This document shows positions 18,532 to 27,874 of a stretch of DNA of 37,575 nucleotides, one piece after another. Position 1 is the stretch's first letter, and every line of letters starts with the position of its first letter. This stretch comes from NORP240 sp942492445 (lineage in GTDB: Bacteria; Pseudomonadota; Gammaproteobacteria; Pseudomonadales; Pseudohongiellaceae): NCBI GenBank assembly GCA_942492445.1, contig CALOEW010000065.1:1-37575 (forward strand), read 5' to 3'. Both the position numbers and the translations under genes were made by a program. The notes beneath the pieces are model-generated. The model had not been told where the DNA came from, did no database searches, and saw only the letters and a program-made list of their open reading frames with translations.

Positions 18532-18550
18532 TTTCGCCCTGCCACGTTCC

Positions 18551-19099
18551 TTAGTTGGGCAATCCATTGTCGGCCAGCCACAGGTAGAATTCCAGGTTGT
18601 CGTACAGTTCGATTTCGTCACTGGAGGCGAACAGCAGCACCTCGCTTTCCGTTACCCCGGCACCGGACCGATCCTCGATACCGTAATATAGTGACACCGC
18701 CGCTATCGCCATGAAGGCAGTTGCCAGAACACCGGCAGGCAGGGCCAGCTGCCCCGGTCTGACGGCGTGCAGCAGTCGTTTCCGGAACCGATTGATGGCG
18801 ACGATCCGGTTCCGGCCTGGCTCTTCCCGTGGCTTTGACAGCGCTGTCGCCCGTGCCTGCTCAAGACGCCTCAGAAGAGTCGGGTCAAGGTCGGCGACGC
18901 TGTCGTCCAGGGCTACCCGCGCTGCCGCCACAAAAATCTCTTCTGTATCGTTGACGGGCTCGCTGATACGCTCGCCGGCCAGCGCCAGGCGGCGCATTTT
19001 ATCCAGCCGTTTGCTGATGTCGCCGTCCAACCGCCCCGTATCCCGTTCCAGCAGGTCACGGACAGTGCCTACCCAGTCGTCCTGATCGCGTGTGGTCAT
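18551..19099 (-). CDS. Anti-sigma-like single-pass membrane protein
   Basis: The 182-residue protein has a soluble, charged N-terminal region (about 1-115), one TM segment at about 120-142 (LPAGVLATAFMAIAAVSLYYG) and a short acidic periplasmic tail ending EFYLWLADNGLPN. It overlaps the end of the ECF sigma gene by 4 nt (ATGA), so the two are translationally coupled, and it precedes a DUF3106 gene. The topology and coupling fit an anti-sigma factor (a DUF3619-like guess), but no ZAS zinc motif is visible. The role rests mostly on context. Confidence 0.7.
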   Translation of the reverse strand: MTTRDQDDWVGTVRDLLERDTGRLDGDISKRLDKMRRLALAGERISEPVNDTEEIFVAAARVALDDSVADLDPTLLRRLEQARATALSKPREEPGRNRIVAINRFRKRLLHAVRPGQLALPAGVLATAFMAIAAVSLYYGIEDRSGAGVTESEVLLFASSDEIELYDNLEFYLWLADNGLPN

Positions 19100-19710
19100 G
19101 GCCAGAATTCTCCCAGTTGCTCACGAAGGCTGTGAATGGCCCGGGAATAGAGAGATTTGACACTGCCTTCAGCACAGGCCATGGCCTGTGCCGTCTGTCT
19201 GACATCCATGCCTTCCCAGGCCCGCAGCAGAAACGCCTGCTGTTGCCGCAAGGGCAGGCTGGTCAATGCCGATTGCAGTTTTGCCATGCTTGCGTCAGTG
19301 TGCAGCAGTTGTTCCGGAGTCCGCCCCTGTGGATCCCGGCAGTTCTGGATCGGGTCCTCATCCTGTTCGCCGGCACCGTGTGCCGGGTGGGCCAGGTGCC
19401 GACTGCGAACGCTGTTCCTGCGATACCAGTCGTTGATTCGGCTGTGCAGTATGCGATAGAAAAGCGGCTGCCATTCCGTCGCCGGGCGTTCGCTGTACTT
19501 CTGCACCAGTTTGAACATGGTATCCTGCACCAGATCAAGGGCGTCTTCGGTGTTGCCTGTAGCCAGTTGCGCCATGCGGAAGGCGCGGCCCTGGATTGCG
19601 GCCAGGAATTGGTCCAACTCAGTCGTGTTGTCCAGAACGCGCTCCCGATACAAGAGTTGACTTTTCACCTGTTGATTTTCCCCTGGCGCCCGCAGGGCCG
19701 CTGTGGCCAT
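19096..19710 (-). CDS. ECF-type RNA polymerase sigma factor
   Basis: The 204-residue protein contains sigma70 region 2 (ATGNTEDALDLVQDTMFKLVQKY... WQPLFYRILHSRINDWYRR) and region 4 (LTSLPLRQQQAFLLRAWEGMDVRQTAQAMACAEGSVKSLYSRAIHSLRE). There is no region 1 or 3, as usual for group 4 sigma factors. It heads a three-gene set with an anti-sigma-like protein and a DUF3106 protein, so it probably responds to an envelope signal. The regulon cannot be read from the window. Confidence 0.9.
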   Translation of the reverse strand: MATAALRAPGENQQVKSQLLYRERVLDNTTELDQFLAAIQGRAFRMAQLATGNTEDALDLVQDTMFKLVQKYSERPATEWQPLFYRILHSRINDWYRRNSVRSRHLAHPAHGAGEQDEDPIQNCRDPQGRTPEQLLHTDASMAKLQSALTSLPLRQQQAFLLRAWEGMDVRQTAQAMACAEGSVKSLYSRAIHSLREQLGEFWP

Positions 19711-19886
19711 TATATCGGTGGGTCCCTGCGCCGATGCGTCTCCAATGGTTAACGCAACAGCCTCAAAGTGGTTGACAGGTCCTGCCCGTGGCCGGGAGCG
19801 GGCAGTAGCCGAACATTAGCCGTCCAGCCGCTGCCAGGTGTCGCCGGGAGGCGGGGCGAACTCGATGGGGCTTGAACAGAGGCTCC

Positions 19887-20876
19887 CTAATCGTCGAGGA
19901 TGCCGAAGGTGATAATGTTGAGCCAGGAACGGCCCTGGGACTCACCCGGGTCTTCCTGGGCGTTGATGATTTCCTGGCTGCCCGAGGTTCTGGGCCTGGC
20001 GACGGGTGCGAGCCCGGGTTCACCACGGTTGTCGCCCATCAGGCCGAAAGTGGCCGTGTACAGCAGGGACGGGTCGGTGACTACCGAGCGGACGATGAAA
20101 CTGCCGTCATCGCCCAGGGACGCATGCCCGGGGTAGTTTTCCCGCAGGATCGCCAGTGACGTGTCCGCCAGGTCGTCGAGCCCCAGCCGCAGGTAACACT
20201 CCACCATGAGCGCCATGCCTTCGGATACCGACGGGGTCCCCTGAAAATTCTCCACCACGAACTTGGCGCGATTCAATGCTGCGATATAGGCCCGCCGGAC
20301 CAGGTAATACTCGGCCACGTGGATTTCATGGCGCGCCAGGCTGTTGCGCAGATACACCATGCGGGCCCGGGCATCGGCCGCGTAGGCACTGTCGGGATAC
20401 AGGGCCAGCAACCGGGAAAAGTCCGCGAAGGACTCACGGGCTCGTCCCGGATCACGCTTGGACGGGTCGGTAGGGAGAAACCGGTCCAGGATGTTGTCAT
20501 CGGCGGTAAAATTGGACAATCCCTTCATGTAGTAGGCGTAGTCCACGTTGGCATCTTCCGGATTCAGGCGGATAAAGCGGTCGGCGGCCGCGATCGCGGC
20601 TTCCACGTCGCCATTGCGGTAATAGGCGTAGACCAGCTCGATTTGTGCCTGGGTGGCGAAGCGGCCGAATGGAAAGCGCGCTTCAAGTGCCTGATAGGTG
20701 GCGATGGCGCCTCTGAAATTCTGCGAATTCAACTGGTCCACCGCGCGGCGATAAAATTGTTCTTCTGTGCTCAGATCGGCGAATTCATCGCGCTCCTCGC
20801 CGCCGAACAGGCCGCAACCGCTCAGCAGCAGGGCGCAGGTCAGCAGCACCGTGAGTCGAAACTGAAACTGTTGCAA
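19887..20876 (-). CDS. bamD: Outer membrane protein assembly factor BamD
   Basis: This lipoprotein of the BAM complex helps insert beta-barrel proteins into the outer membrane. The signal sequence ends in a lipobox (LLLSG|CGLFGGEE). TPR repeats follow, with the typical BamD text YRRAVDQLNSQNFRGAIATY, FPFGRFATQAQIELVYAYY and YAYYMKGLSNF. The C-terminal tail is longer than in E. coli BamD (about 245 aa). The start is uncertain. A TTG at 20876 has an excellent GGAAGGG a few bases upstream and gives a normal lipoprotein signal; an ATG at 20939 would add 21 mostly polar residues. It is divergent from rluD, as in Pseudomonas. Confidence 0.92.
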   Translation of the reverse strand: MQQFQFRLTVLLTCALLLSGCGLFGGEERDEFADLSTEEQFYRRAVDQLNSQNFRGAIATYQALEARFPFGRFATQAQIELVYAYYRNGDVEAAIAAADRFIRLNPEDANVDYAYYMKGLSNFTADDNILDRFLPTDPSKRDPGRARESFADFSRLLALYPDSAYAADARARMVYLRNSLARHEIHVAEYYLVRRAYIAALNRAKFVVENFQGTPSVSEGMALMVECYLRLGLDDLADTSLAILRENYPGHASLGDDGSFIVRSVVTDPSLLYTATFGLMGDNRGEPGLAPVARPRTSGSQEIINAQEDPGESQGRSWLNIITFGILDD

Positions 20877-21039
20877 AACGTTCCCTTCCAATGTTCCTGT
20901 GCTTGAATGTACGGGATAACTCTTTATCAGGTACCGCAATCCTCCGCGGCGCCTGCCGGGCGCCTATTTAACCACAGGCATCCGGCGAAGCCTATAGCCA
21001 CCGTGTCCGGCTGAGCGCGTTTTAAAGTATGATTACGTC

Positions 21040-21993
21040 ATGAACAAACGTATCGCCCTGCAAGCCGAGGTGACCGACGAACTGTCTGGCAAGCGATTAG
21101 ACCAGGCAGCGGCACAATTGTTTCCCGATTATTCCCGGGCCCGGCTGCAGGGCTGGATCAAGGCCGGCAGCCTGCTTGTCAATGGCGCGGTCAGGCGCAA
21201 CCGGGACAAAGTGTTCGAGGACGATCTGCTGAGCGTGGAAGCCGAACTCAGTGCTGCCGAGGAATGGACGGCAGAGCCCATGGCGCTGCATATCGTGTAC
21301 GAAGATGACAGTCTCCTGGTGCTCAACAAGCAGGCAGGGGCAGTAGTTCACCCGGCCGCCGGGCATCGTGCCGGAACCCTGTTGAACGGGTTGCTGCACT
21401 ATTGCCCGCAGCTGGAACTGGTGCCGCGGGCCGGCATCGTCCATCGTCTCGACAAGGATACCACCGGGCTCATGGTCGTGGCCAAGACGCTGCCAGCCCA
21501 TACCGCGCTGGTCAAGCAGCTGCAGGCCAGGCGGGTAAGCAGGGAGTACGAGGCCGTGGTCAATGGTGTGTTGACCGCGGGCGGGACGATTGATCTGCCA
21601 CTGGGACGACACCCGGTCCAGCGCAAGAAGCAGGCTGTGGTCCACGACGGCAAGGAGGCGATAACCCACTACACCATCATACGCCGTTTTCGTGCCCATA
21701 CCCACGTGCGCGTGAAGCTGGAAACTGGTCGAACCCATCAGATTCGTGTGCATTTCGCCCAGCTTCACTATCCCCTGGTCGGTGACCGGCTCTATGGCGG
21801 TCGTCTGCGAATTCCTCGCGCCTGCAGCGAGCCACTGGCACGGATGCTGCGCCGGTTTCCCCGCCAGGCCCTGCACGCAAGACGGCTGGGTCTGGTACAT
21901 CCGGCAAGCGCTGAACCGGTCAGTTGGGAGTCCGGTCTGCCCGGGGACATGGAGGAGTTACTGCATGCCCTGGCCGAGGACGCCGGGTCGTGA
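21040..21993 (+). CDS. rluD: 23S rRNA pseudouridine synthase RluD
   Basis: This 317-residue enzyme isomerises uridines in helix 69 of 23S rRNA (positions 1911/1915/1917 in E. coli). An N-terminal S4 RNA-binding domain (residues 11-70) is followed by the RluA-family catalytic domain with the signature HRLDKDTTGLMVVAKT, catalytic Asp138. The length is normal. It diverges from bamD, and its stop overlaps the pgeF start (GTGA), so the two are probably co-translated. A possible -10 (TATGAT) lies very close to the ATG. Confidence 0.95.
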   Translation: MNKRIALQAEVTDELSGKRLDQAAAQLFPDYSRARLQGWIKAGSLLVNGAVRRNRDKVFEDDLLSVEAELSAAEEWTAEPMALHIVYEDDSLLVLNKQAGAVVHPAAGHRAGTLLNGLLHYCPQLELVPRAGIVHRLDKDTTGLMVVAKTLPAHTALVKQLQARRVSREYEAVVNGVLTAGGTIDLPLGRHPVQRKKQAVVHDGKEAITHYTIIRRFRAHTHVRVKLETGRTHQIRVHFAQLHYPLVGDRLYGGRLRIPRACSEPLARMLRRFPRQALHARRLGLVHPASAEPVSWESGLPGDMEELLHALAEDAGS

Positions 21994-22760
21994 GTCGAAG
22001 CCCGTCCGCACCGGTTCTGGTGCGCCCCGACTGGTCCGTGCCGGACTCTGTCATCGCCGTGAGCACAACCCGAAGTGGAGGCTGCAGTGAAGGGTATTTC
22101 GCCGGCCTGAACCTGGCGGACCACGTCCGGGACGACCCCGGCCATGTGCTGCGCAACCGTCAGCTGCTCGCTGGTGAGCTGGGTAGCAGGGTTACGTTCC
22201 AGTGGCTGGAGCAGGCGCATGGAACCGCGGTAGTCCGGGCCGGTTCTGCCGGGCCGCCGCCCCGTGCCGATGCGTTGATCACCACGGTTCCGAACCTGGC
22301 CTGCTGCGTGCTCACTGCCGATTGCCTGCCGGTTTTTTTTGCCGGTCTGCGCGGCGATGCGGTGGGTGTCGCTCATGCCGGTTGGCGGGGACTTGCTGCC
22401 GGGATTCTGGAAGCCACCGTGTCCGCGCTGCCAGCGCCACCCGATGAGATCGTAGCCTGGCTGGGGCCCGCTATCGGTCCGTGTCATTACGAGGTGGGCG
22501 ATGAGGTGCGAACTGCCATGCTGGCGACGGCCCCTCGAGCGCGCCATGTCGAACTTGACGCCTGTTTCAGGCCCACCGGCAAAGCGGGGAAATACCTGGC
22601 TGACCTTTACGGCCTGGCAACGACAAGACTGCGCCACCAGGGGGTTGCCGCCATCAGCGGCGGCGGGTTCTGTACCTATTGCCAGGACCAGCGGTTCTAC
22701 TCTTATCGCCGGCAGTCGGAAACCGGCCGCATGGCGAGCTTGATCTATCTCAAAGGCTGA
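21990..22760 (+). CDS. pgeF: Peptidoglycan editing factor PgeF (YfiH/DUF152)
   Basis: The 256-residue protein carries the conserved metal/catalytic residues of the YfiH family: His77 (QAHGT), Cys112 (TADCLPVFF) and His129 (AHAGWRG). The C-terminal region (GGGFCTYCQDQRFYSYRR) is also typical. In E. coli the family removes mis-incorporated L-serine from peptidoglycan precursors; older annotations call it a polyphenol oxidase or laccase-domain protein. I chose the GTG at 21990, which overlaps the rluD stop by 4 nt and begins right at the family start; the frame to 21924 runs inside rluD. Confidence 0.92.
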   Translation: MSRSPSAPVLVRPDWSVPDSVIAVSTTRSGGCSEGYFAGLNLADHVRDDPGHVLRNRQLLAGELGSRVTFQWLEQAHGTAVVRAGSAGPPPRADALITTVPNLACCVLTADCLPVFFAGLRGDAVGVAHAGWRGLAAGILEATVSALPAPPDEIVAWLGPAIGPCHYEVGDEVRTAMLATAPRARHVELDACFRPTGKAGKYLADLYGLATTRLRHQGVAAISGGGFCTYCQDQRFYSYRRQSETGRMASLIYLKG

Positions 22761-22922
22761 TCAGAATAGTTCGGGCAGGGTTGAATTGACTGATGATTCC
22801 ATTGATTTCTCAAAAAATGGCCTCATTCTTAGGGCATTGAAAGAGGGTTCGCTGCCGTGTAGCTGTCCGCCGGGAGGCGGCAATGAAAGCACGGCACACT
22901 GCCCACAGATCGAGGAACTTCC

Positions 22923-25367
<2,445 letters not shown>

Positions 25368-25401
25368 TTATAGAGGAGGTGTTTCTTTGCCGTGTTTGGG
25401 C

Positions 25402-25603
25402 GCGATAAATCGAGGCGTCTACATGGTCGGGTTGCCGGTGGTTAATGGGTTTCCAAGGAATTCAAAATTGCGTCACACATGATGAATGGGCGATGGGGTT
25501 GGGGTGGGCCGTTCCATCCACCAATCAAAAAACCAACTGTACCAGTCGCCAATATTCCCCCAAAAAAACGCCAATACATCATGTAGGGCCGTCGATTTAT
25601 CGC
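25402..25603. repeat. About 200-bp element bounded by imperfect 24-bp inverted repeats
   Basis: The left end at 25402-25425 begins GCGATAAATCG and ends CTACATG. The right end at 25580-25603 is its reverse complement with about five mismatches. The ends carry the near-palindrome CGATAAATCG. The inner right part belongs to the 110-bp dispersed repeat also present at 26533-26642. A second outlying copy of the left motif (TTGGGCGCGATAAAT) occurs at about 25699-25713. This looks like a non-autonomous palindromic intergenic element (MITE or REP-like); no transposase is in the window and no target-site duplication was identified. Confidence 0.6.
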
Positions 25604-25623
25604 GGCCGCGCGGGTTCCGGCAT
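25514..25623. repeat. 110-bp dispersed repeat, copy A
   Basis: This copy matches 26533-26642 over 110 bp with only two substitutions and no indel (direct orientation, offset 1019). It starts CCATCCACCAATC and ends GGTTCCGGCAT. Read on the minus strand it encodes a hydrophobic peptide starting MMYWRFFGG and containing GFLIGGW, which is in frame in both copies before they diverge. The high identity implies recent duplication or mobility. Whether the peptide is made is unknown; no ribosome-binding site is obvious. Confidence 0.9.
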
Positions 25624-25792
25624 TGTTTAATAACCGGCGTCTCCACTGATGTACCCCATTATTGCGCGGCATCGGGCATGTGTGACGGCCTGCCGCGTTT
25701 GGGCGCGATAAATTAAGAAAGGTGTCAGGCGGGAAGAAGCCAATATTTGAAAAATAGTTTCCAATGGTTTAAAACCGGGATAATCGGGATGA

Positions 25793-26137
25793 TTATTTCA
25801 GTTTTTTACTGATACACGTGAGTACTGATTCCAGGTCGGTTTCGGTGGAACCCACAACGTTGTCTTTTTTTTCTATATGTTTATGGTGAGGGAATGTTGG
25901 GATATTTTTCCAATGGGGGACATTGTCCCACCTTATTCGCAGATCGCCATTTTCATCCATCCAATGATAAGAGTACTTCCGGGAATTGTCGCTGAATTTG
26001 TAGTCACGCACGACTAAATGGGAATCGTCTTTTAAACGGATTTGAATGTGAATTCGCATCTGGTCCTCTTCCCATTCGTATTTCAGAACCCGGACATCGC
26101 GAATAATCGGTTGGAATTTGTGTGTTATGTTAAGCAA
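25793..26137 (-). CDS. tumE: TumE-like toxin (DUF6516 family)
   Basis: The 114-residue protein has the hallmarks of the TumE/DUF6516 toxin family: an N-terminal strand-rich part (VRVLKYEWEEDQMRIHIQIRL.. DDSHLVVRDY), the motif YSYHWMDENGDLRIRWDN and the conserved THPHHKH-type segment, here FPHHKH, followed by a C-terminal helix (ETDLESVLTCI). It overlaps the upstream gene by 8 nt, as expected for a toxin translated after its antitoxin. The mechanism of the family is not settled to my knowledge; toxicity here is inferred from family and arrangement. Repeats flank the pair on both sides. The family call is from memory of the motifs and is good but not certain. Confidence 0.75.
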   Translation of the reverse strand: MLNITHKFQPIIRDVRVLKYEWEEDQMRIHIQIRLKDDSHLVVRDYKFSDNSRKYSYHWMDENGDLRIRWDNVPHWKNIPTFPHHKHIEKKDNVVGSTETDLESVLTCISKKLK

Positions 26138-26426
26138 TGAGGAGCCTTTTTTGTTTTTTGATGTTTTTTAAGGCGTTGTGGGCGAATTCCCAGTCCATCA
26201 AATCGTCTTCAACCTCAAAATCTTCTTTCCCGGAAGCTTCGATTTTTTGCTTAAAAGCTTCGAATTCCGAATTGTATTTATTTTTGAAGCTGTCGTATTC
26301 CGCTTGATATTTGGATTCTTTTGAAAGTAAAAGCATAATGGCTTCATTTTTGATGATGGCTTGAACGTCGGAGATCCCGAAACTTCTAAATACATTACCG
26401 ATTTCCTCTCGAATAACCAGTTGCAT
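26130..26426 (-). CDS. tumA: TumA-like antitoxin, partner of the downstream TumE-like gene
   Basis: The 98-residue acidic/basic, mostly helical protein (KYQAEYDSFKNKYNSEFEAFKQKIEAS, then EDFEVEDDLMDWEFAHNAL) has no TM segment. It precedes and overlaps the TumE-like gene. The motif DLMDWEFA is typical of antitoxin-like partners of this family. The start ATG at 26426 has a perfect AGGAGGT (minus strand, 26431-26437) 4 nt upstream and a strong sigma70 promoter just before it, so antitoxin is probably made in excess. Low confidence on the name, good confidence that it is a real gene. Confidence 0.7.
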   Translation of the reverse strand: MQLVIREEIGNVFRSFGISDVQAIIKNEAIMLLLSKESKYQAEYDSFKNKYNSEFEAFKQKIEASGKEDFEVEDDLMDWEFAHNALKNIKKQKRLLIA

Positions 26427-26443
26427 GATGACCTCCTGTTAGT

Positions 26444-26472
26444 AATATAGTCGCATTTGGGAAATTTGTCAA
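26444..26472 (-). promoter_or_regulatory. Sigma70 promoter of the TumA/TumE-like operon
   Basis: On the minus strand a perfect -35 TTGACA (26472-26467) is followed by a 17-bp spacer and a -10 TATATT (26449-26444). Transcription would start near 26437, leaving about 10 nt before the antitoxin ATG, which is just the ribosome-binding site. No operator palindrome overlapping it could be identified with confidence. Confidence 0.75.
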
Positions 26473-26942
26473 GTCGTTTTTGCGGTTGGCAACGATAAAA
26501 CGGTGTCAGGCGGGAAGAAGGGCGGGAAGAAGCCATCCACCAATCAAAAAACCAACTGTACCAGTCGCCAATATTCCCCCAAAAAACCGCCAATACATCA
26601 TGTAGGGCCGTCGATTTATCGCGGCCGCGCCGGTTCCGGCATGACAAAAAAGTGCCAGGCCGAAAGCGCCACCGAAAGCGCCCAAAAGAAATTGGAAAAA
26701 TAAGGTAAAAAAAAGACAAATCAGATAATATTTTATATCATGCAGTCAGGGTTTTTACTTTTAGTTCAGAGTTCTGTTTCTTGACGTTTTTTTCGGTCTC
26801 TTTTGTTTTTTTTTTCCTTATGCCCGTTTTATTTTCCTCTTGACAGTTCAAATTTTTTTGTTTCAACTGTATTTGTAACCCATACAACGGGGAAAAAGGG
26901 GTATTTTCAGATATTGGAATGACTGCTTGCAAAACCGGGGGC
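26473..26942. other. Repeat-rich and AT-rich intergenic region without a credible gene
   Basis: From the left: a 19-bp motif GGTGTCAGGCGGGAAGAAG at 26502-26520 that also occurs at 25721-25739, directly followed by a partial duplication of itself (GGCGGGAAGAAG at 26521-26532); then the second copy of the 110-bp repeat; then about 300 bp rich in A and T runs. A 64-codon minus-strand frame at 26738-26932 is Lys-rich low complexity and is not accepted as a gene. No terminator with a clear stem and T run was found. Confidence 0.6.
26533..26642. repeat. 110-bp dispersed repeat, copy B
   Basis: This is the second copy of the element at 25514-25623, with two substitutions (one within the A run before CGCC, one near the GGTTCCGG end). 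The minus-strand hydrophobic reading frame starting MMYWRFFGG is intact here and ends after GFLIGGW with LLPALLPA and a TGA. The TumE/TumA-like pair lies exactly between copies A and B. Confidence 0.9.
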
Positions 26943-26971
26943 GTGAAAAAAATTTCAAATTGTGCGATAAT
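26943..26971 (+). promoter_or_regulatory. Probable sigma70 promoter of the NTF2-like gene
   Basis: A -35-like GTGAAA (26943-26948), 17-bp spacer and -10 GATAAT (26966-26971) preceded by TGC (extended -10) lie about 30 bp upstream of the ATG at 27002, with AGGAGGAG as ribosome-binding site between. The -35 matches only four of six positions. Confidence 0.45.
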
Positions 26972-27001
26972 AATAGTTCAAAATATCAATTAGGAGGAGA
27001 C

Positions 27002-27469
27002 ATGAAAAAGAGTCTTAAATTTTTTTCATTTGTTTTGTGTTTGATGATGGTTTTTTCCCTGGCCCTTATGGCGGGTGAACAGTCCGTGGATATTGAAAAA
27101 GAGAAAACGGCCATCAAAAAGGTGATTGTGGGTGCATACCAGGAAGGCCTTTGCAATACCGGCGATATCGCAGCCGTGGATAAAGGGTTTCATCCCGGTT
27201 TTAATTTACTGATTCTTCAGGGCGACTCCCTGCAAAAATTCCCCATCTACAACTGGAAACAATCCGTGGAAAGAGGGAAAAAAGCGGGCAAATTTCCGCC
27301 CAAGGAAAAAGTATCCTTTAAATTTCCCATGGTGGATGTGATTGGAACTGCCGCAATGGCGAAAGTGGAATTCTATAAAGGGGAAAAATTGACGTACACC
27401 GATTATCTCTCTTTGTACAAATTTAACGACCACTGGAAAATTGTGGCCAAAATTTATTACAAACATTAA
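27002..27469 (+). CDS. Secreted NTF2-like / putative lumazine-binding (PF12893-type) protein
   Basis: The 155-residue protein has a signal peptide (KKSLKFFSFVLCLMMVFSLALMAG) and then an NTF2-like alpha+beta fold: a long N-terminal helix (DIEKEKTAIKKVIVGAYQEGLCNTGDIAAVDKGFHPGFNLL), the WKQSVERGKK helix, and strands ending in YTDYLSLYKFNDHWKIVAKIYYKH. The last motif is the hallmark of the Lumazine_bd_2 family. Function in this family is unknown despite the name. AGGAGGAG lies 4 nt before the ATG; the in-frame extension to 26927 is rejected because it lacks the signal peptide at its start. Confidence 0.82.
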   Translation: MKKSLKFFSFVLCLMMVFSLALMAGEQSVDIEKEKTAIKKVIVGAYQEGLCNTGDIAAVDKGFHPGFNLLILQGDSLQKFPIYNWKQSVERGKKAGKFPPKEKVSFKFPMVDVIGTAAMAKVEFYKGEKLTYTDYLSLYKFNDHWKIVAKIYYKH

Positions 27470-27471
27470 CC

Positions 27472-27741
27472 ATGCGTTTGGACAACTGTCAGCGAAACCC
27501 ATTGGATAACGCCATCGCCGATGTTGATGGCGAAGTATACCTATTCGGTTCGCGGGCGGATGACCCTAAAAAGGGGGGGAGATATCGATATATTGATTTT
27601 TTCGGAAGCTCCCCCCTTCCGACTTTCCCAGCAATGAAAAACAGTTCCCACATCAATCCACAAATCCTTATAAAAAACGCCGGCCGGAAAGCATTGGACG
27701 CCATTATGGGCCCCCTTTGCCGCGCAGATGAAAAAAGTTAA
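27472..27741 (+). pseudogene. MNT-type nucleotidyltransferase remnant, frameshifted
   Basis: The first 37 codons read like the start of a minimal nucleotidyltransferase: NAIADVDGEVYLFGSRADDPKKGG. At the run of seven G (about 27569-27575) the catalytic motif GGDIDILIFSE continues only if one base is removed; the present frame instead gives RYRYIDFFGSS. In the corrected frame a stop follows soon after (LSQQ then stop), so at least one more lesion exists. The gene begins 2 bp after the stop of the NTF2-like gene. Proteins of this kind are often the antitoxin or AMPylating partner of HEPN toxins. A sequencing error in the homopolymer is an alternative for the first lesion. Confidence 0.65.
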
Positions 27742-27839
27742 AAAACAGATCGACAGCCTCCCTTTGGGAGCCGGGGAATCAGCGGTCTGAAAAATCAAAA
27801 ATCCCCTCCCTGACAGCACAAACAACCCTAAAATTTTTT

Positions 27840-27868
27840 TTGCACTATCCATTTCAATGTGCTATAAT
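27840..27868 (+). promoter_or_regulatory. Sigma70 promoter giving a leaderless serS transcript
   Basis: TTGCAC (27840-27845), a 17-bp spacer and a perfect TATAAT (27863-27868) lie immediately before the serS ATG at 27875. The expected start of transcription, about 7 nt after the -10, coincides with the ATG, and no ribosome-binding site is present between. Confidence 0.75.
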
Positions 27869-27874
27869 CCATTT

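Noticed and set aside
20319..20906. Plus-strand ORF of 195 codons opposite bamD
   Set aside because: Shadow of bamD, with no recognisable domain and no start signals.
21792..22637. Long antisense ORF (281 codons) opposite rluD and pgeF
   Set aside because: It is a shadow frame of GC-rich coding DNA; the plus-strand genes have family motifs and the antisense product does not.
22780..22850. Sigma32 heat-shock promoter upstream of clpB (GTTGAAT ... TTCCATTG, or ATTGAAAG further on)
   Set aside because: Expected from the family, but neither candidate has both a good -35 and CCCCAT-like -10 at correct spacing, so it is not listed as a feature.
25442..25672. Minus-strand ORF of 76 codons across the first repeat copy
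   Set aside because: Only the part inside the repeat is shared with copy B; the N-terminal part is repeat-flanking sequence without start signals. The inner peptide is reported as a finding instead.
26738..26932. Minus-strand ORF of 64 codons
   Set aside because: Lys/Glu/Asn-rich low-complexity translation of A/T runs, no ribosome-binding site, no family resemblance.
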